Shown: positions 16,220 through 24,766, counted from the stretch's first letter. The stretch: 64,000 nucleotides of DNA from ZC4RG35 sp036375695 (GCA_036375695.1 DASVBU010000042.1:1-64000); one strand, 5' to 3'. The notes: generated from the sequence alone by a model not told the origin. Numbers and translations: made by a program.

Positions 16220-16954
16220 ATGGCTACTGCATTGGGTCTCGATATCGGCGGCACCGGGATCAAGGGCTCCGTGGTCGACCTGGACACCGGGCGCCTGGTC
16301 GGCGATCGCGTCAAGCTTTTCACGCCCGATCCGCCCACGCCGGAAGCCATGGTGGAGACGGCCGCGAAGGTGGTCGATCAGATCGGCCACCCTGGCCCCA
16401 TCGGGGTCGGCTTCCCCGCCGTGATCGAGGACGGGTTCGTCTGGACCGCCAACAACATCGACCCGTCGTGGATCGGTCGCAATGCCGTCCAACTCCTCCA
16501 GGAGGCGACCGGCCGCCAGGTGAGGATGGTCAACGATGCCGACGCCGCCGCCCTCTGCGAGGCCCGCTTCGGTGCCGCCCGGGGCGTCCCGGGCGTCGTG
16601 CTCGTGGTCACGCTGGGCACCGGTATCGGCAGCGGGCTCCTGGTCGACGGAAAGCTCGTTCCCAACGTCGAGATCGGCATGCTCGAACTGGACGGCCACA
16701 CCAGGTGCGAGACCCACTTCGCGGCTTCGGCGAAGACCGCCGAAGGACTGACCTGGGAGCAGTGGCTGGAGCGAGTCAACCGATTCCTCCACCACGTGAA
16801 GCGGATCTTCTGGCCGCGTCTCCTCGTCATCGGTGGCGGGGTGACCAAGGACTGGGCCGAGTGGGGTCATCTCCTCGACCCCGAACTGGGTGCGGTCCGG
16901 GCCACCAAGGTGAACAACGCCGGGATCATCGGCGCCGCCACCCTGGTGGGCTAG
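16220..16954 (+). CDS. ppgK: Polyphosphate glucokinase (ROK family)
   Basis: 244 residues. Contains the phosphate-binding motif LGLDIGGTGIKGSVVD, the adenosine/polyphosphate-region sequence VVTLGTGIGSGLLVDGKL and a glucose-binding NDADAAA. The length and the ELDGHTRCETHFAASAKTAE segment fit the actinobacterial strictly or preferentially polyphosphate-dependent enzymes, which phosphorylate glucose. The product feeds the pentose phosphate route of the divergent gnd gene. A leaderless ATG start is likely. Confidence 0.88.
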   Translation: MATALGLDIGGTGIKGSVVDLDTGRLVGDRVKLFTPDPPTPEAMVETAAKVVDQIGHPGPIGVGFPAVIEDGFVWTANNIDPSWIGRNAVQLLQEATGRQVRMVNDADAAALCEARFGAARGVPGVVLVVTLGTGIGSGLLVDGKLVPNVEIGMLELDGHTRCETHFAASAKTAEGLTWEQWLERVNRFLHHVKRIFWPRLLVIGGGVTKDWAEWGHLLDPELGAVRATKVNNAGIIGAATLVG

Positions 16955-16974
16955 AGGGGCGCCGAACCCTCGGG

Positions 16975-17037
16975 TCAGCCGATGAGTCGACGGAGCTTCG
17001 CGGCGCCGGAGCGAAGCCGGGCGACGACGTCGGTCAT
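16975..17037 (-). CDS. Possible 20-residue ORF coupled to hflX
   Basis: MTDVVARLRSGAAKLRRLIG begins at an ATG that overlaps the hflX stop (ATGA). The peptide is basic and would form an amphipathic helix. Nothing else supports translation; it could equally be a remnant or chance reading. Confidence 0.25.
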   Translation of the reverse strand: MTDVVARLRSGAAKLRRLIG

Positions 17038-18347
17038 CGGCTGAACCCCTCGAATCGGGAGGCGACGGCGGCGGGGACCCGCACGTCGAGGATCGTCCCG
17101 CTCTCGTCGTGTTTCTCCTCGACGACCTCACCCATCTCGTGGGCGGCGGCCACCAGGTCGCCCCGGTCGTAGGGGATGGCCAGGCTCAGTGTGACCAGGC
17201 TCTCTGCCAGTGCGGCGGAGATGGCGTCGACGAGCTCGTCGAGCCCCTCGCCGGTGAGCGAGGAGATGAGGATGGCGTCGGGGTACAGATTCGTCAGCCT
17301 CTCCCGGCGGGTCGGGGTGAGCACGTCGGCCTTGTTCAACACCAGCAGCTGGGGTATCTCGTCCGCTCCGATCTCGGAGAGCACCTCGCGCACTGCGGCG
17401 ATCTGGCCCGCCACGTCGGGATCCGTGGCGTCGACCAGATGGATCAGCAGGTCGGCGTCGGCCGCCTCCTGCAGTGTCGAGCGGAAGGACTCGACGAGGC
17501 CGTGGGGGAGCCGGCGCACGAACCCGACCGTGTCGGCGAGGAGGAAGGGCCGGTGCCCGGGTCGCTCGAACCGGCGCACGGTGGGGTCGAGGGTGGCGAA
17601 GAGCCTGTCTTCGACGAGGACGTCGGAGTCGGTGAGTGCGTTGAGCAGCGTGGACTTGCCGGCGTTGGTGTAGCCCACGATGGAGACCTGGGGGATGAGG
17701 CTGGCCCGGCGCTTCTTGCGTTGTGTCTCCTGGTGGCTGCTCGACTCGGCAAGCTCACGCTCCAGCTTGGAGATGCGGGTCAGGATCCGCCGCCGGTCCA
17801 GCTCCAGCTTGGTCTCGCCCGGGCCACGGTTGGTGATCCCGGCGCCGGCGGCCTGCTGCGACATGCCCTTGCCTTTGCCCCGCAGTCGTGGCAGGTGGTA
17901 GCGGAGGAGGGCGAGCTCCACCTGGAGGGCGCCGATCTTGGAACGTGCGTGCTGGGCGAAGATGTCCAGGATCAGCCCCTCGCGATCGACCACGTCACAG
18001 CCGAACAGGTCTTGCAGGTTGCGTTGCTGGGCGGGCGTGAGCTGATGGTCGAAGAGGACCACGTCTATGTCCAGGGCCTGGGTGAGTTGGGCGAGCTCGA
18101 CCGCCTTCCCCTTTCCGATGAAGGTGGCCGGGTCGACATCGGTGCGCTTGACCAACTCCATGTCCACGACCTCGGCCCCCGCCGTGTCGGTGAGTAGGGC
18201 GAGCTCCTGCAGCGACCGCTCCTCTTCTTCCATGCTGGTGCCGGGGAAGACCACGCCGATGAGGAAGGCGCGCTGGACCATGACCGTCAGGTCGGTGACG
18301 GTCGCGGTGAGGCGACGGCCGCGGCGCGAGGCGTGGTCCTGGGTCAT
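17034..18347 (-). CDS. hflX: Ribosome-associated GTPase HflX
   Basis: 437 residues. The N-terminal HflX domain (IDVVLFDHQLTPAQQRNLQD) includes the linker signature GPGETKLELDRRRI; the G domain has G1 GYTNAGKST, G3 DTVGFVRRLPH and G4 NKAD. HflX binds the 50S E-site region and rescues or splits stalled or stressed ribosomes. No clear Shine-Dalgarno precedes the ATG; a CAACAT box 7 nt upstream allows a leaderless transcript. Confidence 0.94.
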   Translation of the reverse strand: MTQDHASRRGRRLTATVTDLTVMVQRAFLIGVVFPGTSMEEEERSLQELALLTDTAGAEVVDMELVKRTDVDPATFIGKGKAVELAQLTQALDIDVVLFDHQLTPAQQRNLQDLFGCDVVDREGLILDIFAQHARSKIGALQVELALLRYHLPRLRGKGKGMSQQAAGAGITNRGPGETKLELDRRRILTRISKLERELAESSSHQETQRKKRRASLIPQVSIVGYTNAGKSTLLNALTDSDVLVEDRLFATLDPTVRRFERPGHRPFLLADTVGFVRRLPHGLVESFRSTLQEAADADLLIHLVDATDPDVAGQIAAVREVLSEIGADEIPQLLVLNKADVLTPTRRERLTNLYPDAILISSLTGEGLDELVDAISAALAESLVTLSLAIPYDRGDLVAAAHEMGEVVEEKHDESGTILDVRVPAAVASRFEGFSR

Positions 18348-18399
18348 GGGCGTGATGTTGGCCGCGTCACGGGGTGGGCGGGGCGGGTTTTTCCGCGAA

Positions 18400-18711
18400 T
18401 CAGAGGTAGGTCCCCTCGTCGCCCACGTGCCCCAGTTCCTCCTCGGCGATGATCTGGGACTCCCGAACCGCGATGACCGGCTTTCCGGTGGGCGGCCAGA
18501 TGAAGCGCCACGCGCCGGTTGGGACCGCCCAGAAGCGCTGCCCGGTCTGGACGTCGACCAGGGCCAACGCGTCGTTGCCGTCCTTGGTGCCCACGGGCAC
18601 CAGGAGCCCGGATCGGGTCGTCGTCTCCTCGGGAGCGTGACCGACCCTCCAGCCGGACATGACCTTGTACCCGTTCTCCTTGGTCACCGGTGGTGCCGCT
18701 TCCAGCATCAC
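18400..18711 (-). CDS. Hypothetical protein (103 aa)
   Basis: Not recognised. Starts GTG-ATG (MMLEAAPPVTKENGYKVMSG) and ends HVGDEGTYL. It contains VDVQTGQRFWAVPTGAWRF, suggesting a small beta-rich soluble protein; no signal peptide or metal motif. It lies between hflX (same strand, 52 nt further on) and the divergent maeB, whose promoter overlaps its 5' region. Confidence 0.5.
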   Translation of the reverse strand: MMLEAAPPVTKENGYKVMSGWRVGHAPEETTTRSGLLVPVGTKDGNDALALVDVQTGQRFWAVPTGAWRFIWPPTGKPVIAVRESQIIAEEELGHVGDEGTYL

Positions 18712-18769
18712 CTACATTGTCGCAGGGCCTGCCAGGTACGGCCAGCTCGCGGCGATAGGGTTGGGTGAA

Positions 18770-21043
18770 ATGGCCAGACACACGGGCTTCTCCGAAGCCC
18801 TCGAGTACCACGAGAACCCGCGGCCCGGCAAGATCGAGACCCGGTCGACGAAGCCGACCGCCACCCAGCACGACCTGTCGCTCGCCTACACGCCGGGGGT
18901 GGCCGAGCCGTGTCTGGTGATCGCCGACGATCCCGACGCAGCATTCCGGTACACGAATCGGGGCAACCTGGTGGCGGTGGTGAGCAACGGCACCGCGGTG
19001 CTCGGGCTGGGGAACATCGGGCCCCTCGCCGGCAAGCCGGTCATGGAGGGCAAGGCGGTCCTCTTCAAGCGGTTCGCCGACATCGACGTCTTCGATCTCG
19101 AGATCGACACCACCGACCCCGACGAGGTGATTCGCTTCTGCGAGATGCTCGCCCCGACGGTGGGAGGCATCAACCTCGAGGACATCAAGGCCCCGGAGTG
19201 CTTCTACATCGAGGAGACCCTGCGGGATCGCCTCGACATCCCCGTCTTCCACGACGACCAGCACGGCACGGCGATCATCAGCGGCGCCGCGTTCCTCAAC
19301 GCCATCGAGATCACGGAGCGCCAGATCGAGACCGCCCGGGTAGTGGTCGCCGGAGCTGGTGCGGCCGGCATCGCCACGGCGCGCTTCCTCGTGGCCCTGG
19401 GGGTGAGCTCGGACAACCTCCTGCTCGTGGACTCCAAGGGTGTCGTGCACACCGAGCGCACCGACCTGGCCGGCCCGAAGCAGGATTTTGCCGTCGATAC
19501 CGCGGCCAGGACCCTGGCCGACGCCCTGGATGGCGCCGACGCCTTCATCGGGGTCTCGGTGGCCGACACCGTCACGCCGGCGATGCTGCACCGGATGACC
19601 GAGCAGCCCATCGTGTTCGCCCTCGCCAACCCCGATCCCGAGATCGGCTATCACGAGGCGAAGACCGCCCGGCCCGACGTCATCATGGCCACCGGCCGCA
19701 GCGACTACCCGAACCAGGTCAACAACGTGCTCGGGTTCCCGTTCATCTTCCGTGGCGCTCTCGACGTCCGCGCCCGTGCGGTCTCGGAGGGGATGAAGAT
19801 CGCCGCGGCACGGGCTCTCGCCTCCCTGGCCCGGGCCCCGGTCCCTGACTCGGTGCTCCGGGCCTATGACCTCACCCACCTCCAGTTCGGCCCCGACTAC
19901 CTGATCCCGAAGCCGTTCGACCCCCGTGTGCTCTCCACGGTCGCACCGGCGGTGGCCCGTGCCGCCATGGAGGAGGGGCTGGCCCGCAAGCCGATCGACG
20001 ACTTCGACCGTTATCGCACGGAGTTGCAGACCCGGTTCCAGGCCTCTTACGCGCTGGTCAATGCGATCACCGTCCAGGCCAAGGCCGAGCCCAAGCGGGT
20101 GGCGTTCCCCCACGCCGAGGATGGGCGCATCATCCGGGCCGCCCGTCGCGCCCTCGACGAGGGCATCGCCGGCCCGGTCTTGATCGGGCCCGCCGACACG
20201 ATCGAGTCGCAGGCGGCCGGCCTGTCCATCTCCCTCGACGGGATGGAGGTGGTCGACCCGCGCACACAAGACCGCGACCGGTACGCGGCCCTCCTCGAGG
20301 GGTTGCGTCGGGATCGGGGGATGACCATCGAGGAGGCGCGTCGACGGGTGCTCGACCCGAACGTTCTCGGATGCCTCATGCTGCACGAGGGCGAGATCGA
20401 CGCCCTTCTCGGTGGTCTCTCCACCTTCTACCCGGAGACGATCCGTCCGGCCCTTCAGGTGATCCGGCTCGAGGAGGGGAGGAGCATCGTCTCGGCCGTC
20501 TACCTGGTCGTGGTCGGCGGCCGTCCACTGTTCTTCACGGACTGCGCCGTCAACATCGAGCCCGACGCCGCCCAGCTCGCCGAGATCGCCGAGGCGGCCG
20601 TCGACACGGCGGCAGCGGTGTTCGGCAGGGAGCCGAGGGTGGGGTTCATCAGCTACTCGGACTTCGGATCGGCGGGTGGCGAGGAGCCGGAGCGGGTCCG
20701 CCAGGCGCTGGAGCTGTTCCGCAAGGCCCGCCCCGAAACCCCCTCCGATGGCGAGATGCAGGCGGACACGGCGGTGGTCGCCGAGCTGCTCCGGGCGCGT
20801 CGCCCCGACGGCCCGCTGGAACGGCTCCCCAACGTCCTGGTGTTCCCCAACCTGACCGCGGCCAACGCCGCGTACAAGCTGCTCAACCGTCTGGCCGGCG
20901 CCGAGGTGATTGGCCCGATCCTCACCGGGCTGGCCAAGACGGTCCACGTCCTTCAGCGGGACGCCTCGGTGACGGACGTGGTCAACATGACGGCGATCGC
21001 CGTGGCCGAGGCCCAGCGTCGGGAGCGGGCGGCCCGGGTCTAG
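18770..21043 (+). CDS. maeB: NADP-dependent malic enzyme with phosphotransacetylase-like C-terminus
   Basis: 757 residues. The malic enzyme half (about 1-430) has SLAYTPGVAEPCLVIADDP, the divalent-metal site HDDQHGTAIISGAAFLNA and the NADP fold VVAGAGAAGIATARFL. The C-terminal 320 residues are a phosphate acetyl/butyryltransferase-like domain (RVAFPHAEDGRIIRAARRAL), usually regulatory in MaeB. It converts malate to pyruvate with NADPH. TAGGGT (18756-18761) lies 8 nt before ATG 18770, so a leaderless start is likely. The stop shares CTAG with the convergent reductase gene. Confidence 0.92.
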   Translation: MARHTGFSEALEYHENPRPGKIETRSTKPTATQHDLSLAYTPGVAEPCLVIADDPDAAFRYTNRGNLVAVVSNGTAVLGLGNIGPLAGKPVMEGKAVLFKRFADIDVFDLEIDTTDPDEVIRFCEMLAPTVGGINLEDIKAPECFYIEETLRDRLDIPVFHDDQHGTAIISGAAFLNAIEITERQIETARVVVAGAGAAGIATARFLVALGVSSDNLLLVDSKGVVHTERTDLAGPKQDFAVDTAARTLADALDGADAFIGVSVADTVTPAMLHRMTEQPIVFALANPDPEIGYHEAKTARPDVIMATGRSDYPNQVNNVLGFPFIFRGALDVRARAVSEGMKIAAARALASLARAPVPDSVLRAYDLTHLQFGPDYLIPKPFDPRVLSTVAPAVARAAMEEGLARKPIDDFDRYRTELQTRFQASYALVNAITVQAKAEPKRVAFPHAEDGRIIRAARRALDEGIAGPVLIGPADTIESQAAGLSISLDGMEVVDPRTQDRDRYAALLEGLRRDRGMTIEEARRRVLDPNVLGCLMLHEGEIDALLGGLSTFYPETIRPALQVIRLEEGRSIVSAVYLVVVGGRPLFFTDCAVNIEPDAAQLAEIAEAAVDTAAAVFGREPRVGFISYSDFGSAGGEEPERVRQALELFRKARPETPSDGEMQADTAVVAELLRARRPDGPLERLPNVLVFPNLTAANAAYKLLNRLAGAEVIGPILTGLAKTVHVLQRDASVTDVVNMTAIAVAEAQRRERAARV

Positions 21044-22251
21044 GCCTCTTCGACCGCGCGCTCGGTCCAGAACTCCTCGTAGTGGACGTTGCCCTTGTCG
21101 CGCCGGTGGTCGAGGGTGAAGCCGCGTTCCGTGAGGATCTGGGCGACTCCCAACGTCTTGGGGAAGGTCAGAGACCCGTCCTCCTCCCACTTGGGGAGGC
21201 CGATCATCGCCGGATTCCCGCAGAGGAAGACATGCGTGGTGTCGGGGCTCAACGGAGCCCCGAGCAGGTCCTCGATGGTGCCGTCGAGGATCAGGTCCTG
21301 GATGTACACCTTCTTCCCGTCGGCAGGCTCGCGGGTGGCGAAGAGGTGGTACCGGTAATTGGGCCACCGCTCGGCGACCGCGGGATGGATGTGGGCGTAC
21401 CCGAGGTCCTGGAGGTAGCGGACGCAGACCACGTTGAGGATGCGTCCTCGGTGCCCCCTGCGGAGCAGCTCCGCGGTCATCGCGTTTTGGGGTGCCTCAC
21501 CCGTCCCGGTGCTCAGGAACACCACGTTGTCGTCGGGCTCGACTCCTTCCAACGTGTACCGGCCCGCGAACTTGCGTCCCATGTAGATCCGGTCGCCCAC
21601 CGTCTTCAGGAAGAGGCGGGGTGTGAGCGCCGGGATCTCGATCTGCCCGGGCCGCACCTTGACGATGTAGAACTCGACCTCGTGCTGCTGCGCGGGGACG
21701 AGGTTGCCGGCCTCGTCGATGATCGAAGAGGAGACCGAGTAGGAGCGCAGCGCCATCTTGTCGTGCCTCTTCGGGTCGAACTCCTCGGGCGCCTCGTCCG
21801 ATCGCGGCTCCCAGTAGCCGAGGCCGAGGGTGGTGTACTGGCCGGGCTGAAAACCTTGTGGCGGCTCGTCGGGCCGGATCTTGAGGATCCAGAGATCCGG
21901 GTTGTGGGCCCGGATGTGGGTGATCGTCGCGTTGTAGTGGGCCGCTCGCAGCTCCTCCGGGTCCTGGGCGCCGTAGTGGACGAACATCGTGGCGATCGTG
22001 TCCCGGGCGGCGTTGAGGGCACCGACCTCCCACTCGTCCTGGCGAGAGACCGTGACCACGTTGGACAGGACGTGGACACTGGTCACGCGGGGGTCGGAGA
22101 GGATGCGGCGGGCCATCCTGTCGACCGCATCGCCTTCCTCCGGGGGCGCGGTGTCGAAGACACGGGGGTCCTGCCCGGTCAGGGACCGGTCGAGCGTGAA
22201 GATGGCGACGTTCCCGACCTTCGCCGGTTTGACCGAGATGACCTGGCCCAT
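21040..22251 (-). CDS. Ferredoxin-NADP reductase with N-terminal Nfu-like domain
   Basis: 403 residues. About 115-403 is a ferredoxin reductase: FAD site LRSYSVSSS, phosphate/NADP site FLSTGTGEAPQNA, later VFLCGNPAMIG and a C-terminal GNVHYEEFW. Residues 1-105 differ from standard Fpr; ARRILSDPRVTSVHVLSNVV followed by TVSRQDEWEV resembles the Nfu/NifU N-terminal domain found before Fe-S scaffold proteins. A role in electron transfer to or from ferredoxin linked to Fe-S biogenesis is an inference. ATG 22251 is chosen over an upstream start (22296) because TAGCTT lies 7 nt before it. The gene converges on maeB with overlapping stops. Confidence 0.8.
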   Translation of the reverse strand: MGQVISVKPAKVGNVAIFTLDRSLTGQDPRVFDTAPPEEGDAVDRMARRILSDPRVTSVHVLSNVVTVSRQDEWEVGALNAARDTIATMFVHYGAQDPEELRAAHYNATITHIRAHNPDLWILKIRPDEPPQGFQPGQYTTLGLGYWEPRSDEAPEEFDPKRHDKMALRSYSVSSSIIDEAGNLVPAQQHEVEFYIVKVRPGQIEIPALTPRLFLKTVGDRIYMGRKFAGRYTLEGVEPDDNVVFLSTGTGEAPQNAMTAELLRRGHRGRILNVVCVRYLQDLGYAHIHPAVAERWPNYRYHLFATREPADGKKVYIQDLILDGTIEDLLGAPLSPDTTHVFLCGNPAMIGLPKWEEDGSLTFPKTLGVAQILTERGFTLDHRRDKGNVHYEEFWTERAVEEA

Positions 22252-22323
22252 GATCGGGAAGCTAACGCGTGTCCGCCGCCCTCGGGCGGCGGACACACTC
22301 CATGGAGGGGCGGAGGGTCGGGC

Positions 22324-22752
22324 TCAGCCCGACGATGCTCGCTCCAGCTCCCCGGATTTCTCCGCCACGTCCTTCATGCCGAGGCCGATCAGGACGAACA
22401 AGAGTCCGGCCAGCGCGGCCAGACCGGCGACGCCGAAGGCCAGGACCGAGGTGAACAGTGACGCCTGGAGGAACGACGAGTTCATCGCCGTCTGGCGCCG
22501 GGGATCCTCCCGGTCCAGTTCGGCGTAGGTGAGTCCGTCGGTGATCTCGAGCGTGTGCTTCTCGATCACCCTCGCCTGGCAGTAGGCGCTCAGCGGGCCC
22601 CGTACCCGGGAGCCGGCGAGGCAGTCGGCGTCCTCGGCCACGGTGATCCTCTGGTTGGACAGGGTCGACGCCACCATGATCCAGGTCCCGGCCGCAGCGA
22701 CCATCAGCACCACTCCGAAGACGACGGTGGCGATCCAGGCCCACCTTCTCAT
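22324..22752 (-). CDS. Two-helix membrane protein of the so-called LigA-like family
   Basis: 142 residues with transmembrane helices near 7-28 and 108-130. The exported loop has two cysteines (DADCLAGSRV and SAYCQARVIEKHTL) and YAELDREDPRRQTAM. This matches a conserved actinobacterial membrane family often labelled aromatic ring-opening dioxygenase LigA, a misleading name since no such catalytic domain is visible. AAAGGACG stands upstream of ATG 22752. Function unknown. Confidence 0.7.
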   Translation of the reverse strand: MRRWAWIATVVFGVVLMVAAAGTWIMVASTLSNQRITVAEDADCLAGSRVRGPLSAYCQARVIEKHTLEITDGLTYAELDREDPRRQTAMNSSFLQASLFTSVLAFGVAGLAALAGLLFVLIGLGMKDVAEKSGELERASSG

Positions 22753-22835
22753 TTCGCGTCCTTTCGAGATGTTTGCCGGAACCCTATCGCCAGGCGACCG
22801 GGCCCCGCGAGGGCCATTGGTCCCTTCCGTGGACC

Positions 22836-23303
22836 TCAGTCGCAGAGCGTGTCGGTGAGCCCGTCGATCACCGTCTCGGAGATGCTGGCGAGCTGGTCCA
22901 GTTGCTCGTCGTCGAGCCGGCTGAACACGAGTTGATCGAGCAGGGTGTCGTGGGCGATGGAGGCGCGTTCCCAGGCGTCGCGCCCTGCGTCGGTGATCGA
23001 GACCCACAGACCCCGGCCATCGCTCTCGCAGACGGTTCGCGACACCAAACCACGTGTCTCCATCCGCTTGAGATGATGGGACAGTCGGCTCTTCTCCCAT
23101 TGCACTTCGGCGCCGAGCTCGAAGGCGCGCAACGTGCCCGTCTCGGAGCTGCCGAGTGCGGTGAGGATCTCGTAGTCCGGGAGGGAGAGTCCCGAGTCGG
23201 CGACGAGACGCTGGTTGAGACGCGACCCGAGACCCACCGCCATGCGTTGGAACCCCCGCCACGCGGTGCGCCGGTCGGTGGTGGTGTCGGCCCGTGTCTT
23301 CAC
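22836..23303 (-). CDS. MarR family transcriptional regulator
   Basis: 155 residues with a winged helix: LSLPDYEILTALGSSE, SRLSHHLKRMETRGLV and the wing RTVCESDGRGLWVSITDAG. It is divergent from a YceI gene; the 84-bp gap contains two GTTGACACGTCA elements, so it probably represses YceI and itself. GTG 23303 has AGGAGG upstream but at a long 13-nt spacing; ATG 23339 in frame is an alternative. The ligand is unknown; MarR-YceI pairs often respond to lipophilic or oxidising compounds. Confidence 0.85.
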   Translation of the reverse strand: MKTRADTTTDRRTAWRGFQRMAVGLGSRLNQRLVADSGLSLPDYEILTALGSSETGTLRAFELGAEVQWEKSRLSHHLKRMETRGLVSRTVCESDGRGLWVSITDAGRDAWERASIAHDTLLDQLVFSRLDDEQLDQLASISETVIDGLTDTLCD

Positions 23304-23326
23304 CCGGAAGAGTGTACCTCCTGCGA

Positions 23327-23372
23327 GTTGACACGTCATCTTTCTTGGCGATATACTCGTTGACACGTCAAC
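23327..23372 (+). promoter_or_regulatory. YceI promoter with two MarR-type operators
   Basis: TTGACA (23328-23333), 18 nt and TATACT (23352-23357) form a good sigma70 promoter. GTTGAC-AC-GTCAAC (23359-23372) is a perfect dyad just after the -10; GTTGACACGTCATC (23327-23340) is an imperfect copy covering the -35. Both copies are spaced 32 bp apart (three helical turns), as for cooperative repressor binding. Confidence 0.8.
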
Positions 23373-23387
23373 AAAGAAAGGAACGTC

Positions 23388-23951
23388 ATGACCACCGAGC
23401 TTCAAGGTCTCGATCTCGGTCAACTCACCGGGGACTACGTCATCGATGCCGGTCACAGCCGGCTGGGCTTCGTCGCCCGTCACGCCATGGTCACCAAGGT
23501 TCGGGGCCAGTTCACGGAGTTCGAGGGAAAGCTCCACCTCGACGGGGAGAACCCGGCCAACTCGTCCGGCGAGGTCACGATCCAGGCCAAGAGCATCGAC
23601 ACCAGGAACCCCGACCGTGACAATCACATCCGGTCCAACGACTTCCTGGCCATGGACCAGTATCCGACGATCACCTTCAAGACCACCGGGATCGAAGGCG
23701 GTCCGGATGAGTGGAAGGTCACGGGCGACCTCACGGTCCGTGGCGTCACCCGCCCGGTTACCTTCGACGTCAGCTTTCTCGGCGCCAACCCGGACCCGTG
23801 GGGAAACACCCGGGTCGGTTTCGAGGGCTCGACCGTGATCAACCGGAAGGATTGGGGCGTCAACTGGAACCTGGCCATCGAGGCCGGTGGCGTCCTCGTG
23901 TCGGAGAAGGTGACCCTCGAGTTCGAGATCGCGGCGATCAAGCAGTCGTAG
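23388..23951 (+). CDS. YceI-family lipid-binding protein
   Basis: 187 residues, no signal peptide. YVIDAGHSRLGFVARHAMVT, GEVTIQAKSIDTRNPDRDNH and HIRSNDFLAMDQYPTITFKT are YceI lipocalin signatures; the family binds polyisoprenoids such as quinone precursors. AAAGGAAC precedes ATG 23388. Controlled by the MarR operators upstream; the divergent regulator suggests inducible expression. Confidence 0.9.
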   Translation: MTTELQGLDLGQLTGDYVIDAGHSRLGFVARHAMVTKVRGQFTEFEGKLHLDGENPANSSGEVTIQAKSIDTRNPDRDNHIRSNDFLAMDQYPTITFKTTGIEGGPDEWKVTGDLTVRGVTRPVTFDVSFLGANPDPWGNTRVGFEGSTVINRKDWGVNWNLAIEAGGVLVSEKVTLEFEIAAIKQS

Positions 23952-23969
23952 CGGACAGCTTCGCCGCCC

Positions 23970-24039
23970 GGTACCTGGTACTCGGTACTTGGTATCGCGC
24001 AAGACCAGGATCCGCTGCCAAGTACCCAGTACTCGGTAC
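23970..24039. repeat. Facing GGTACNN heptad arrays, YceI-XRE spacer
   Basis: Left array 23970-23997: GGTACCT, GGTACTC, GGTACTT, GGTATCG. Right, inverted array 24018-24039 (CCAAGTACCCAGTACTCGG, then TAC). The loop is about 20 bp. Directly followed by the palindrome at 24040-24078. Confidence 0.8.
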
Positions 24040-24078
24040 GTGTCAAGCCTATGGCCCGAAGGGCCGTAGGCTTGACAC
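24040..24078. promoter_or_regulatory. Long palindrome over the XRE gene promoter
   Basis: GTGTCAAGCCTA (24040-24051) and TAGGCTTGACAC (24067-24078) are perfect 12-bp arms around GGCCC-GAAG-GGGCC-like inner pairs. The right arm contains TAGGCT (24067-24072), a possible -10 box 10 nt before the XRE ATG. It could be the autoregulatory operator of the XRE protein or the terminator of YceI. Confidence 0.55.
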
Positions 24079-24082
24079 TCAA

Positions 24083-24739
24083 ATGGCCCGGCAGAGCTTC
24101 GGCCGCACCGTCCGTTACCGCCGCACCAAGTTGGGGTTGAGCCAGGCGCGGCTGGCCGAGCTGGTGGGCCGGTCGGTGAGCACCATCCGCGCCTGGGAGA
24201 CGGAGCGGTCGGTCCCGCGTGACCCGAAGACCCTGACCACTCTGGCGGCCATCCTGGGAGTCGACGAGCACTCCCTGTACGAGAAGGCGGGTGTGGCCCA
24301 TGCCGACGGCCCGTCGGTCGAGACCAGCCCCACTCTCGAACAGGCGCTCGCCTCCATCTCCCCGGACGGGACCGTGGATATCGAGACCAGCCCCACCGTC
24401 GAGGAGGTGGCGGCCTCGCTGGCCCCCGACTCCGCGCCGGGGGAGCCGTATCGAGAGGAACGGCCGCACCCCACACCGCGTCGCCTCCGCGCCGTGCCGC
24501 GTCCGGCGCCACCGCGACCCGTACCCGAGCCGACGACCACCACGACCCTGACACCGGTCGTCGTCCGCGAGGCGTCGTACATCGAAGACCCGGCCCAGCG
24601 TCAGTTCTACAAGGTGCGGACCCTGGCCGCCGTGGTAGCGCTGGTCGCCATGACCATCGCCCTCCTCTGGGCGGTCGGCAATGGCCTCGAGGCGTTCGGT
24701 CGCTGGTGGGACGATCTGTTCTCACTCCTCCGTCTCTGA
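24083..24739 (+). CDS. XRE-family regulator with C-terminal membrane anchor
   Basis: 218 residues. The N-terminal helix-turn-helix (about 5-65) reads VRYRRTKLGLSQARLAELVG and STIRAWETERSVP. A Pro/Thr-rich linker (about 75-165) follows, with the motif ETSPT twice, then a transmembrane helix near 183-204. A DNA-binding domain tied to the membrane suggests envelope sensing, or a RodZ-like scaffold role in which the fold no longer binds DNA. The first reading is favoured by the palindrome over its start region. The start is ATG 24083. Confidence 0.72.
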   Translation: MARQSFGRTVRYRRTKLGLSQARLAELVGRSVSTIRAWETERSVPRDPKTLTTLAAILGVDEHSLYEKAGVAHADGPSVETSPTLEQALASISPDGTVDIETSPTVEEVAASLAPDSAPGEPYREERPHPTPRRLRAVPRPAPPRPVPEPTTTTTLTPVVVREASYIEDPAQRQFYKVRTLAAVVALVAMTIALLWAVGNGLEAFGRWWDDLFSLLRL

Positions 24740-24766
24740 AAAAGACCGCTCCACAAGGAGCGACAC

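Noticed and set aside
22324..22752. An aromatic ring-opening dioxygenase
   Set aside because: The family label comes from historic misannotation; the sequence is a small two-helix membrane protein without dioxygenase motifs.
22836..24725. A 629-residue minus-strand protein fused to the MarR regulator
   Set aside because: The upstream part is antisense to YceI and XRE genes and crosses the promoter and operators; the regulator alone is a full-length MarR protein.
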